From NCBI RefSeq assembly GCF_904849725.1, contig NC_058518.1, positions 392,137,581-392,201,580 on the forward strand: a stretch of 64,000 bases of DNA, read 5' to 3'. The notes under the pieces are model-generated. The model was given only the letters and a program-made list of their open reading frames with translations. It was not told the DNA's origin and did no database searches. The stretch is from Hordeum vulgare subsp. vulgare. Its lineage: Eukaryota; Streptophyta; Magnoliopsida; Poales; Poaceae. Below are positions 46,324 through 56,983 of the stretch, one piece after another. Numbering within the stretch: position 1 is the first letter of the stretch; each line of letters begins with the position of its first letter. The translations under genes and the position numbers were made by a program.

Positions 46324-46440
46324 TATCGTGGATATAAGCCTAACAGTAGATGTGTAGGGTACGAAAAGTAGAGGGCAGAGTCCTACCTACGGCAAGTTTG
46401 TATGAGTTCAGGCCCATCTACGATGGAGGTAACAGCCCTA
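46324..46440 (-). repeat. 3' LTR of element H, outer part
   Basis: Starts TATCGTGGATATAAGCC (TG expected) and ends in CCCTA, the duplicated target of element G. The sequence continues at 53817 without loss. Confidence 0.7.
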
Positions 46441-48058
46441 TGATGTCAGCTGTGCTTCCCTCGCAACGGCGCCAGGAATAGTCGTGTCGACGGCACCAGG
46501 AATCCTTCTGCTGCGTCTATGCCTTAAGGGACTTCCTAGGCAAATATGCAAAAGATATCCCCCGTGGCCTTGGAGCCTTGCTTTGGTGTTCCCTCAAACC
46601 GGAAAGGGTGATGTAGCACAGCGGTGGTAAGTATTTCCCTCAGTTTGAGAACCAAGGTATCGATCCTGTGGAGGAGTATCACAAGATTCTGCACAAACAC
46701 AAAAAGCTTGATCCCAACGCTATGAAGGGGTTGTCAATCCCTTATAGATTGTTCACCAAGTGAGAACTGAAAGCAACAAAGTAACAAAGCAAAGTAAAAG
46801 CGAAAGTGGAAACGATAGATGTGAATAGACCCGGGGGCCGTAGTGTTTACTAGTGGCTTCTCTCATGAAAGCAAGTAGACGGTGGGTGAACAAATTACTG
46901 TCGAGCAATTGATAGAACCGCACAAAGTCATGACGTCATCTATGGCAATGATTATATCTATAGGCATCACGTCCAAAACAAGTAGACCGATACTGTCTGC
47001 ATCTACTACTATTACTCCACACGTCGACCGCTATCCAGCATGCATCTAGTGTATTAAGTCCAAAAGAACAGAGTAACGCCTTAAGCAAGATGACATGATG
47101 TAGATGGACAATCTCATATCAACGACATAGCCCATCTTATTACCCTTGATGGCAACTACTTAATGTGTGCCTTGCTGCCCCTACTGTCACTGGGAAAGGT
47201 CACCACATGGTAAGAACCCAAAACCAAGCACTTCTCCCATTGCAAGAATCATAGATCTAGTTGGCCAAACAAAACCCAAGACTCGGAGAGACTTACAAGG
47301 ATATCAAATCATGCATATAAGAAATCAGCAAAGACTCAAATATATATCATAGATAATCTGATCACAAATCCACAATTCATCGGATCTTGACAAACACACT
47401 GCCAAAGAAGATTACATCGGATAGATCTCCATGAACATCATGGAGAACTTTGTATTGAAGATCCAAGAGAGAGAAGAAGCCATCTAGCTACTAACTACAG
47501 ACTCGTAGGTCTGAAGTGAACTACTCACGAGTCATTGGAGGGGTGATGATGATGATGAAGAAGCCCTCCAACTCCAAAGTCCCCTCCGGCAGGGCGCCGG
47601 GAAGGGTCACCAGATGAGATCTCGCGGAAACGGAAGCTTGCGGCAGCGGAAAAGTATTTTCGTGGATCCCCTGATTTTTTGTTGTATTTTAGGGAATATA
47701 TAGGCCAAAGATCTAGGTCAGGGGGCGCTCAGGGAGGCCACAAGCCCTGCCACCGCCACCTCCCCCTGGTGGCGGAGTGGGGGCTTGTAGGCTCCTTGGA
47801 GCCCTCCTGGCTTGGCCCATAGGCCCCCTGATCTTCTTCCGTTCGGGAAAAATCATTTCGGGGATTTTATTCCGTTTGGACTCCGTTCCAAAATCAGATC
47901 TGAAAAGAGCCAAAACACAGAAAAAACAGGAACTCGCACTTGGCACTGAATTAATAAGTTAGTCCCCAAAAAGATATAAAAGGTACATAAAACATCCAAA
48001 GATGACAAGATAACAGCATGAAACCATCAAAAATTATAGATACGTTTGAGACGTATCA
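46441..48058 (-). repeat. 3' LTR of element G
   Basis: 1,618 bases, TGATGTCAG at the left and GAGACGTATCA at the right. It contains a primer-site-like TCCCTCGCAACGGCGCCA at 46457-46474, within the LTR itself. The polypurine tract (minus: AAGCTTGGGGATGCT) adjoins at 48059. Confidence 0.9.
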
Positions 48059-50712
48059 AGCATCCCCAAGCTTAACTCCTGCTCGTCCTCGAGTAGGGCG
48101 GTGATAAAGAATGAATTTTTGATGCTTTCATGCTACCTAGCATAGATGTCCTTTGTAACTCCCTTATGTGACGTGAATGTTCAGATCCATTAGATTCAAA
48201 ACAATAGTTTGCTATTGACGTCGAAACAATAATAATTCAAGCAAACTAGCAAGGTAATCATGAACTTTCAAAATAACAAGGCCAAAAGAAAGTTATCCCT
48301 ACAAAAGCATATAGTCTGGCTATGCTCTATCATCATTGCACAACGAATTTAAATCATGCACAACCCCGGTATTCGCCAAGTAATTGTTTCACACCTTTAC
48401 TTTCTTAAACCTTTTCAACTCTCACGCAATAAATGAGCGTGAGCCATGGTTATAGCACTATAGATGGTGTGGAGTGTGGTGGAGGTTGCAAGACAAAAAA
48501 GGAGAAGATAGTCACATTAACTAGGCATATCAATGAGTTGTGGAGATGCGCATCAATAGATATCAATGTGAATGAGTAGGGATTGCCATACAAATGATGC
48601 ACTAGAGCTATGAGTATGTGAAAGCTCTTAAAGAAAACTAGTGGGTGTGCATCCAACTTGCTTGCTCACGAAGACCGACGGCAATTTTGAGGAAGCCTAT
48701 CATTGGAATATACAAGCCAAGTTATATAGTGAAAAATTCCCACTAGCTATATGGTGGTGACAAAACAAGAGACTCTCAATCATGAAGATCATGGTGCTTA
48801 ATATGCACAAGTGTGGAAAAAGTGGTAGCATTTTCCCTTCTCTCTTTTTCTCTATTTTTTTGGTGGGCTCTTTGGCCTCTTTTTTTTGTGGGCTTCTTTG
48901 GCCTCTTTTATTTCCTCACATGGGACAATGCTCCATTAATGATGATCATCACACTTTCAACTCAAAACTTAGAGCAACTACGACTCTATATGGAATGCCT
49001 TCGGTAGTGTACCGTGGCAATGATCTAGCATGGCATAGACATCATGCTAGCTATCTTACGATCATGCAATGGCAATTTAGACGTGGTGGCACATGTCATG
49101 GTGGTAGTTGCATGGCAATATATCTCGGAATGACTTTGAAAAACCCATAGTAGGTAGGTATGGTGGCTGTTTTGAGGGAGGCTAATGGTGGGTTTTGTGC
49201 ACCGGCGAAAGTTGCACGTCACTAAGAAGATAGTGATGGTCGAAGGTGAAAGTGCATCTAAACCATGGACTCAACATTAGTCATGAAGAACTCATATACT
49301 TGTTGCAGAAGTTTTATTAGTAATCGAAACAAAGCATTCAACGCAAACTCCTAGGGGAAGGGTTGGTAGGTATAAACCATCGCGAGATCCCGACCGCCAC
49401 GCAAAGGATGACAATCAATAGACTAATCATGCTCAGATTTCATCACATAGAGGTTAACCATACGTGCATGCTATGGGAATCACTAACTTCAACACAAGTA
49501 TTTCTAGATCCACAACACCTTACTAGCATGACTTCAATATTACCATAACCACAACTCAAAACTAATTGAGATGAATCAAACTTCTCTAACTATTCAATGC
49601 ACATGAAGGTGGAAGTTTTCGTATCCCTTTGGATAACTACCCCTTTTGAGACTAATTTCAAAGCATAGATCAACTACGAAGCCACGCACCGCTGCGCTCT
49701 AAAAGATATAAGTGAAGCACACAGAGCAAAAGTATCTAGCTCAAAATATATAAGTGAAGCACATGTGAGCTGAATTGTCTACCAAAAGATATAAGTGAAG
49801 CTCGACAAAATCACGGTGAGTTCATGTCTCTCTCTCTAGGTGTGAAGCAAGGATGATTGTGACACAACAAAAATAAAATACTCCTACGATACAAGACGCT
49901 CCAAGCAAAAACACATAACATGTGGTGAATAAAAATATAGCCCCAAGTAACGTTACCGTGGATTGAAGACGAGAGAGGGGATGCCTTCCCGGGGCATCCC
50001 CAAGCTTAGGCTTTTACGGCATCCTTGAATCTCTTGGGGTGCCTTGGGAATCCCCAAACTTGAGCTCTTGCCACTCTTTATCTCTTTGTCCATAAGAACT
50101 TCACGCAAAACTTGAAAACTTCACAACACGAAACTTAAACAGAAACTCGTGATAACATTAGTATGAGAAAGCAAACCACCACTTCCTTAGGTACTGTAGA
50201 AAACTTAAATTCTACTTATGCTGATGTTGGGTTACTGTATTTTCAATCTTCCATGGCTAATACCCCCCGATACTATCCATAGTTTCATCAAAATAAGCAA
50301 CCAACACAACAAAAACAGAATCTGTTAACAGCAGACAAGTCTGTAGCAATCTGTATATTTAGTATACCTCTGGTACTTCAAAAATTCTAAGAAATTACGT
50401 AAATCTGAAGCATTTGAAGGGAAATCCGCAGCAAAAAGAATCAACTCAAAATCTCTAACAGAAAAAAAATTAAAATTCTTTTCGTGAGCAGAAAGTTTTT
50501 GTCTTTTCCAGCATGACCAAACGATCATCCCCAAGACTAATCACAACGGATTTGCTTGGCACAAACGCAAAAAGAAACTCAAAAAACACAATCATAACAG
50601 AATTATGAAAGTGTGGAAAACACAAAACAGAAAGAAAAAGGATAGATTCGTTGGGTTGCCTCCCAACAAGCGCTTTTGTTTAACGCCCTTAGCTAGGCAA
50701 AAAGTGATGGAA
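48059..50712 (-). other. long non-coding 3' region of element G
   Basis: About 2.65 kb without credible ORF; frames on either strand are short and unrelated to known domains. A second polypurine-like AAGCTTGGGGATGCC lies near 49993-50008. Three similar units containing AAnATATAAGTGAAGC occur at about 49705-49800. Confidence 0.7.
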
Positions 50713-52686
50713 TCACGTATAGTCATCTTTGGTGCTCAAACCATAAGTAGCCCTCATTATAGATTCATAAGGCAATCTTATTTTCTTTCTAGGAAAGTGC
50801 TCCATGCCCTTCTTCAAAGGAAATTGAAATCTAATATTCCCTTCCTTCATATCGATGATAGCACCAATAGTCCTTAGGAAAGGTCTACCAAGAATAATGG
50901 GACATGAAGGATTGCAATCTATGTCAAGTACAATGAAATCCACGGGTACATAGTTCTTATTTGCAACAATAAGAACATCATCGATACTTCCCATGGGTTT
51001 CTTGACAGTAGAATCTGCAAGATGCAAATTAAGAGAACACTCTTCAATCTCAAGAAAACCAAGAATATCACAAAAGACTTTGGAATCGCGGAAACACTAG
51101 CACCCAAATCACACAAAGCATTGCACTCATAGTTTTTTATCTTGATTTTGATAGTAGAATCTACGATATGCGCGGTAAAGGCTTTACTTTGGCTATAAGC
51201 ATGTGGAGAGTTTGCAATAGATTGCATCAAAGAAATGCATTCGAATAAGGAGCAATTATCATAGTTGAATTCCTTGAAATCCAAAGTGGGAGTTTCATTA
51301 CTACCCAAAATTTTGATTTCTTCTACTCCACTCTCCACACCTTTATCATCAAGATGGGTGGACTCCAAATCATTGGGGCGTTTTTCAACCAAAGTGGAAT
51401 CATATCCAGCCCCTCCATAAATAGGTTTGACACGCGAAAACAAAGATTCAAGAGGAGACACACCAAACACTTTAAGATCTTCGTGATTTGCATCACTAGA
51501 ATGCACCCTTTTAAACCATTCATGCCTAGCGCGAATTTGGGCGGTTCTTTCTTTGCTCTCATTCATGGAGACACGCATAGCTTTCAAAGTTTCATCCAAG
51601 TTCCAAAGCATCAATATCACAAGACATCCTACGAACGCTCTTAGCCAAATCGTCAATTTTGAGTAGTTTTTCCTCTATGGACACATTGAAAATCTTTTGA
51701 GAGTTGATGAACTCTTTGATATTAATCTCTAAATCAGAGGGTAATTTGTTGTGATTTCCATAAGTATTTTTGTAGGAATTTCCATAATTGTTAGAGGAGT
51801 TACTAGGAAAAGGCCTAGGAACATACTTTCCTCTAAAAGCATTGTTGTTGCCAAAATTGTTCCTACCAACAAAATTCGCGTCCAAACTAGCGTTGCTACT
51901 CTCAATCAAAGAAGATAGTGGCATGTCATTAGGATCTACAGTAGCGTTTCTACTAGCAACCAAATTCATCAACTCATCCATCTTAGCACTAAGCAAGTTA
52001 ATTTCTTCTATAGCGTGCACCTTTTTGCTAGCAGGCGACCTTTCAGAGTGCCACTGAGAGTAGTTGGTCATGATATTGTCTAGGAGTATTGTAGCGTCTC
52101 CTAACGTGATTTCCATGAACGTTCCACCTGAGGCGGAGTCCAAGATATTGCGAGAAGCGAAATTCAAGCCAGCATAAAGGATTGGTATAATCATCCACAA
52201 ACTCAAGCCATGAGCGGGACAATTTCTAATCATAAGCTTCATCCTCTCCCAAGATTGTGCAACGTGTTCATGATCAAGTTGCTTGAAATTCATGATATCG
52301 TTACGTAAGGAGATGATCTTAGTCGGCGGAAACTACTTGGATATGTAAGCATCTTTGCACTTATCCCAAGAATCGATACTATTTTTAGGCAAAGAAGAAA
52401 ACCAAGTTTTTGCACGATCTCGCAACGAGAAAGGAAAAAGTTTCAACTTAATCACATCATTGTCCACATCTCTTTTCTTTTGCATATCACAAAGCTCAAT
52501 GAAGGTATTGAGATGGGATGCGGCATCTTCACTAGGAAGGCCAGAGAATTGCTCTTTCATAACAAGATTCACCAAAGCTGCGTTGATTTCATACGATTCC
52601 GCACTAGTGGCGGGAGCAATCGGAGTACTAATAAAATCATTATTATTAGTGCTCGAGAAGTCGCAAAGTTTGGTGTTTTCAACCAT
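50713..52686 (-). pseudogene. element G gag-protease
   Basis: ATG at 52686 (MVENTKLCDFSS). The gag core follows (EQFSGLPSEDAASHLNTFIE, LFPFSLRDRAKTWFSSLPK), an in-frame TAG at 52335-52333, and the same frame goes on (DHEHVAQSWERMKLMIRNCP, SKKVHAIEEINLLSAKMDEL). A frameshift near 51600 leads to a linker and the aspartic protease near 51140-51090 with NALCDLGASVSAIPKS (DLGAS in place of DTGAS, as in Athila proteases). A second shift near 51080 leads to the protease end (SCPIILGRPFL, IIDMKEGNIRF) and the stop at 50713. No reverse transcriptase follows. Confidence 0.88.
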
Positions 52687-52874
52687 GATGACTTTAAAAA
52701 ACAAACAAGCACACAAGCAAGCAAGAAAAACGGCAAAGGGAAACGGCGAATGAGAAAGGCAAATGAAAACGGCAAATGTGAAGTGGGGGAGAGGAAAACG
52801 AGAGGCAACTGGCAAGAAAAGTAAATGCAAGAGATGAGTTTGTGAGACCTACTTGGATAGATCTTGATCTCTCC

Positions 52875-52892
52875 TCCCCGGCAATGGCGCCA
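52875..52892 (-). other. tRNA-Asp primer binding site of element G
   Basis: The minus strand reads TGGCGCCATTGCCGGGGA, one change from the tRNA-Asp complement, ten bases inside the LTR end CTGACATCA. Confidence 0.85.
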
Positions 52893-52902
52893 GAAATACT
52901 TC

Positions 52903-53811
52903 TGATGTCAGTTGTGCTTCCCTGGCAATGGCGCCAGGAATAGTAGTGTCGACGGCACCAGGAATCCTTCTACCGCGGCTACGTTCTAAGGGACTTCCTA
53001 GGCAAATATGCAAAGGATTCCCCCGTGGCCTTGGAGCCTTGCGTTGGTGGTCCCTCGAAGCGGAAAGGGTGATGTAGCACAACGGTGTAAGTATTTCCCT
53101 CAGTTTGAGAACCAAGGTATCGATCCAGTGGAGGTGTATCACAAGATCTTGCACAAACACAAAAAGCTTGCTCCCAACGCTATGAAGGGGTTGTCAATCC
53201 CTTATAGATTGTTTGCCAAGAGAGAAGAAGCCATCTAGCTACTAACTACAGACTCGTAGGTCTGAAGTGAACTACTCATGAGTCATTGAAGGGGTGATGA
53301 TGATGATGAAGAAGCCCTCCAACTCCAAAGTCCCCTCCGGCAGGGCGCCGGGAAGGGTCTCCAGATGAGATCTCGCGGAAACGGAAGCTTGCGGCGGCGG
53401 TAAAGTATTTTCGTGGATCCCCTGATTTTTTGCTGTATTTTAGGGAATATATAGGCCAAAGATCTAGGTCAGGGGGCTGTCAGGGAGGCCACAAGTCCTG
53501 CCACCGCCGCCTCCCCCTGGTGGCGGAGTGGGGGCTTCTGGGATCCCTGGAGCCCTACTGGCTTGGCCCACAGGCCCCCTGATCTTCTTCCGTTCGGGAA
53601 AAAATCATTTCGGGGATTTTATTCCGTTTGGACTCCGTTCCAAAATCAGATCTGAAAAGAGCCAAAAACACAGAAAAAACAGGAACTAGCACTTGGCACT
53701 GAATTAATAAGTTAGTCCCAAAAAAGATATAAAAGGTACATAAAACATCCAAAGATGACAAGATAACAGCATGAAACCATCAAAAATTATAGATACGTTT
53801 GAGACGTATCA
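52903..53811 (-). repeat. 5' LTR of element G, with internal deletion
   Basis: 909 bases, against 1,618 in the other copy. About 709 bases are missing after TTTGCCAAG near 53220; the deletion ends at a second CCAAG in the long copy. It contains a primer-site-like TCCCTGGCAATGGCGCCA at 52919-52936. Confidence 0.88.
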
Positions 53812-54266
53812 CCCTACATCTCAGTGCTCTTGGAGCTTTAGTGTCGAGTGGAATATGAATGTTACAGAATGCGAACCCTTGTGCCAGAGGGGAAGGGTGG
53901 CTTATATAGAGTGCGCTGCCCCTCATAAGTGTCCAGCCTTCAAGGTTGTAATAAGTGGGATTGAATGCATACGTTACAGGTAACGTATGTCATACAGGAC
54001 ATTAACTACAGTAGTCTAACATCTGACCGTTAGCCTCACTGGAGTGGCTTCTGGTCTTCTATGTCGACTGGCTTATGGTATTTACCGAGTGGAATCCAGT
54101 CGTCGAGTATTAGGTATCTTTCTGAGTGGTTCTTTACCGAGTGGATCAGAGGTTGTCTTAATCCAGTCGGTAAGTATCTTGTGATCCTTAAGCTAATAAT
54201 GAGGTGCCCTTGGATAAGACTTATAGGTCAGGCATGTGACCCTACCCTAGGGCTATGACCCCATCA
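53812..54266 (-). repeat. 3' LTR of element H, inner part
   Basis: Continues the LTR after element G and ends GACCCCATCA at 54266, next to the polypurine tract (minus: GCGGGGGCTAA). Total LTR length without G is about 567 bases. Confidence 0.72.
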
Positions 54267-54277
54267 TTAGCCCCCGC
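54267..54277 (-). other. polypurine tract of element H
   Basis: The minus strand reads GCGGGGGCTAA directly before the LTR start TGATGGGGTC. Confidence 0.7.
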
Positions 54278-54648
54278 ATGGATCGAGGTTAGAGTGGTGA
54301 AGGTGCAACTGCAAATCTTGGAATAGCACACTTACTTTGGATGTTCTTCAAAGTTCCGCCGAATTGGATGTTGATTGCAATCTTCATCATTTGCCTTGAT
54401 CAATTCTTCTTGGCATAAACGAAACGGCGCGTCTAACAGGATCTTTTGATGTGATCAATCGCCCTATCTGTTCCGGATTTTCTGGGATTTGAAAATTTCG
54501 GTTGCCGCTCGTTACGCGGTGGTGACGCCATCGCTATCAAGTGGATCATGTCTCCTCAATTCTTGCGCCTCAATCTCCGCCATGTATCTTGTGGTGGCTC
54601 GTGAAGGGATAGGTCAAGGGTCCACCTGCCAGAGACTTAGTCAAAGGG

Positions 54649-54656
54649 TTATAAAA
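54649..54656 (+). promoter_or_regulatory. TATA box of the antisense gene in element H
   Basis: GGGTTATAAAAGC lies about 110 bases before the ATG at 54765 and is followed by a pyrimidine-rich leader, opposite to the direction of the retrotransposon. Confidence 0.55.
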
Positions 54657-54764
54657 GCTATCGGCACTAGGGTTTGGTACGACACCATCTCCTTTCTCTC
54701 CTCTGCTCTTCCTCCTCTTTAGCCACCAGCGCACACAGAAGTGAACAATCTCGCCGTTGTCACC

Positions 54765-56174
54765 ATGACTAAAGGGAAGACGGGAAAGCTTGAGAAAGCA
54801 AAGAAGAAGGGCGTCGCCAAATCGAAGAAACAAGCTCTGTCGTCGAGCTGGATCCAGGGGGATTTCCTCCCTTCCACTATGCGAAAGGGGGACCTCCTCG
54901 AGCTCGTCGAGCACGGCATGCTGATGGACAAATCTGGGCGTCTTCCTGGTGATGAGGCTGAGCCACAGCCGCGAGAGGGGGAGCGGGTCCTCCTCCTGAC
55001 TCATGTAGAAAGAGGTTTCTCTGTGCCACCCCATCCTTTTATTCGGGATTTTCTGAACTTTTTTGGGGCACAGTTGCATCATTTTCCGCCGAATGCTATT
55101 GCACACCTCTCTTGTTTTATCACCTTGTGTGAATGCTTCCTGGGGTGTCCTCCTCACTTGGGGCTCTTCAAATCCATCTTCACCGTGCGACCTCAGTCGG
55201 TGAAGAAAGTTAACCCGACTGATGACAAGACCAATGTCATCCAGTTGTGTGGTGGCTTAGGGCTCTAGAAAAAAGCCAAGAGTAGTTACCCTGTCATGAC
55301 CTTTCCCGAATCGGTTCGCAATTGGCAGTCTACTTGGTTCTATTGCAGCGATGTAGCTTGCCCGAACATGTCGAGTGCACTCCCTCCCTTTACTCTAGAG
55401 TGACCGAGTGCTCCGAGGACGTTGGCGATGACGAAGGAGGATACGAATCTGGTTGATCCCTTGTTCAAAGCACTAATTGTCTTGGTCCGCAAGGGAGTGA
55501 CAGGAATGGATCTATTAGAGACCTTTCTGGGCAGACGCATCCAGCCTCTCCAGGCTCGAGATCACACCATGTGGCATTACACCGGTCCCGAAGACTCCAC
55601 TCGGTCTCATCCCGAGGAAGTGAGTGAGGACACAGTTGGCAAGTGGATCCGCGGAATAATGTGTCCTTGTGACAATCCGATGGGGGAAAAAAGGGTCCTG
55701 CCCTTCTCAGCTAACAATCCACCGACGGAAAAGGTTAGTTCCACTCTGTTGAACATTGTTGCATTTGAACCGAGTGCTTGTCATTTCCTTGTCGACTGAG
55801 TTTGTGGATTGTATCTTGCAGGAGTGGACGAACCTTCATTCCCCGGTCCCGAATGGCAACACACTCGATCTTGACGAGGGGAGCATGGAGGATAGTGCAG
55901 AGAGTGAGGACTACATCGACGACAGCGAAGAGACAGAGGAGGAGAGTGAGGAGGAAGATTCGTTTCCTTCTCGCCCTGAGCCCCGGACCAAGCAGCGTCA
56001 CGACCCCGCAGACACTCCAAGAAAATCTTTGGCGCCGAGTGGAAAAATTGCTAAGCATGTTAGGGGATTGTCTGGAGAACCAGTAGAACAGCCCGCCAAA
56101 GTGTCCAAGCCCAGCGGACCCAAGCCTCGGAAGGCCTTGCCTAGGATGAGGATTACCATTACAGTCGCCTTTGC
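54765..56174 (+). pseudogene. antisense Transposase_28-type gene inside element H
   Basis: Exon 1 from ATG at 54765 (MTKGKTGKLEKAKKKG) to a donor at 55734 (AAG/GTTAGT), exactly 323 codons. It contains the domain known in Pfam as Transposase_28, putative gypsy-type transposon (LELVEHGMLMDKSGRLPGDE, VERGFSVPPHPFIRDFLNFF, AIAHLSCFITLCECFLGCPP). Two in-frame stops disable it: TAG at 55266-55268 and TGA at 55401-55403. Exon 2 is 55822-56174 (EWTNLHSPVPNGNTLDLDEG and an acidic stretch), with donor GC/GTAAGT. Further exon-like pieces lie at 56251-56337 and about 56420-56793 (LYTMLRVPEDQIAAAKDAMI). The domain name reflects its position in Gypsy elements; no transposase activity is established. Tat elements of grasses, such as maize Grande, are known to carry antisense ORFs at this site. 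Confidence 0.75.
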
Positions 56175-56983
56175 GTAAGTGCTTGACCTTATGCTCTTAT
56201 CCGAGTGAATCATTTTGGTTGTTGACGAATGACTGAGTCTGTCTTGACAGAGTTGCTACCTCTGTCACATCGCTTCCATGAGGAGACGAGGATCTCATGG
56301 AAGTCGACACCGAGAATGCTGCCACCTCACAACTAGGTATGAAGTTAACTCCTCGTTCTGTGTCACCCTTTCACATGTATATTTTCTTGAATGTAACTTC
56401 TGATGTTTTTTCTATCAGCCGTGCCTGCTGCGAGAGAAGTCATCCAGCTGGATAACCACCAACAAGGGCCACAAGCTGTTGCGGCGGAACCTGTTGTGTC
56501 TGAGGTGTCCGTGGCGACAATTGTTGTGGTGAGTGCTCCACATGCTAGTTCAGTCGTTGTCACTACGACTCCGACTGGATTGCAGTCGAGCGTTCCAGTT
56601 GCTTCTACTGTGGCTTCAGGATTGATGTCTCCCGCGACCTTGTACACCATGCTTCGTGTCCCTGAGGATCAGATTGCTGCTGCCAAGGATGCTATGATCC
56701 AGGCAGGACTGATGAAGCAACAGGCAAAAGGAGCCTATGACGCCATCGTCTTTGTGTACAACAAAAGCATGGTGCTCGAAGAAAACGTTCGAGTAAGTTC
56801 TACCGTAAGTTTGAATTCTGACTCGCACCCACTCGGGGTTGCTTTTTTGTAGAATTGCCTTTGTTTCATTCATGTTCCAGTGGGGTCACTCTGAGTGAAC
56901 CTACTGGGTGTAGTCCCTGAGACCGCTGTCGAGTGCTTGCAGTGGCATTGGTCTTAATTGTCTGAAGTACTTGAGTGTATACT
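56175..56983 (+). other. 3' part of the antisense gene in element H, introns and exon pieces
   Basis: Contains candidate exons with AG/GT borders at 56251-56337 and 56420-56793. In the phase set by exon 2 the first of these meets a TGA, so the copy is decayed here as well. Element D interrupts the region at 56984. Confidence 0.5.

Larger units (their letters stand above)
46441..53811 (-). mobile_element. complete non-autonomous Athila-group element G
   Basis: LTRs with TGAT...ATCA ends, perfect 5-base target duplication CCCTA (46436-46440 and 53812-53816), tRNA-Asp primer site, gag and protease, and no RT, RNase H or integrase. The 7.37-kb element includes about 2.65 kb of non-coding 3' region. 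Removing it rejoins the LTR of element H. Confidence 0.9.
46324..56983 (-). mobile_element. Tat-type Gypsy retrotransposon H, 3' part, split by element G
   Basis: Minus-strand element. Its 3' LTR is 46324-46440 plus 53812-54266, interrupted by G. A polypurine tract and a long internal region with an antisense multi-exon gene follow. At 56984 element D begins, inside the antisense gene. pol and the 5' LTR are not in the window. Confidence 0.75.

Noticed and set aside
52875..52936. Two primer sites in tandem, read as a 5' leader duplication with the LTR starting at TGTCGACGG
   Set aside because: The TGAT...ATCA ends and the CCCTA duplication at 46436-46440 and 53812-53816 place the LTR boundary at TGATGTCAG, so the inner copy is part of the LTR.
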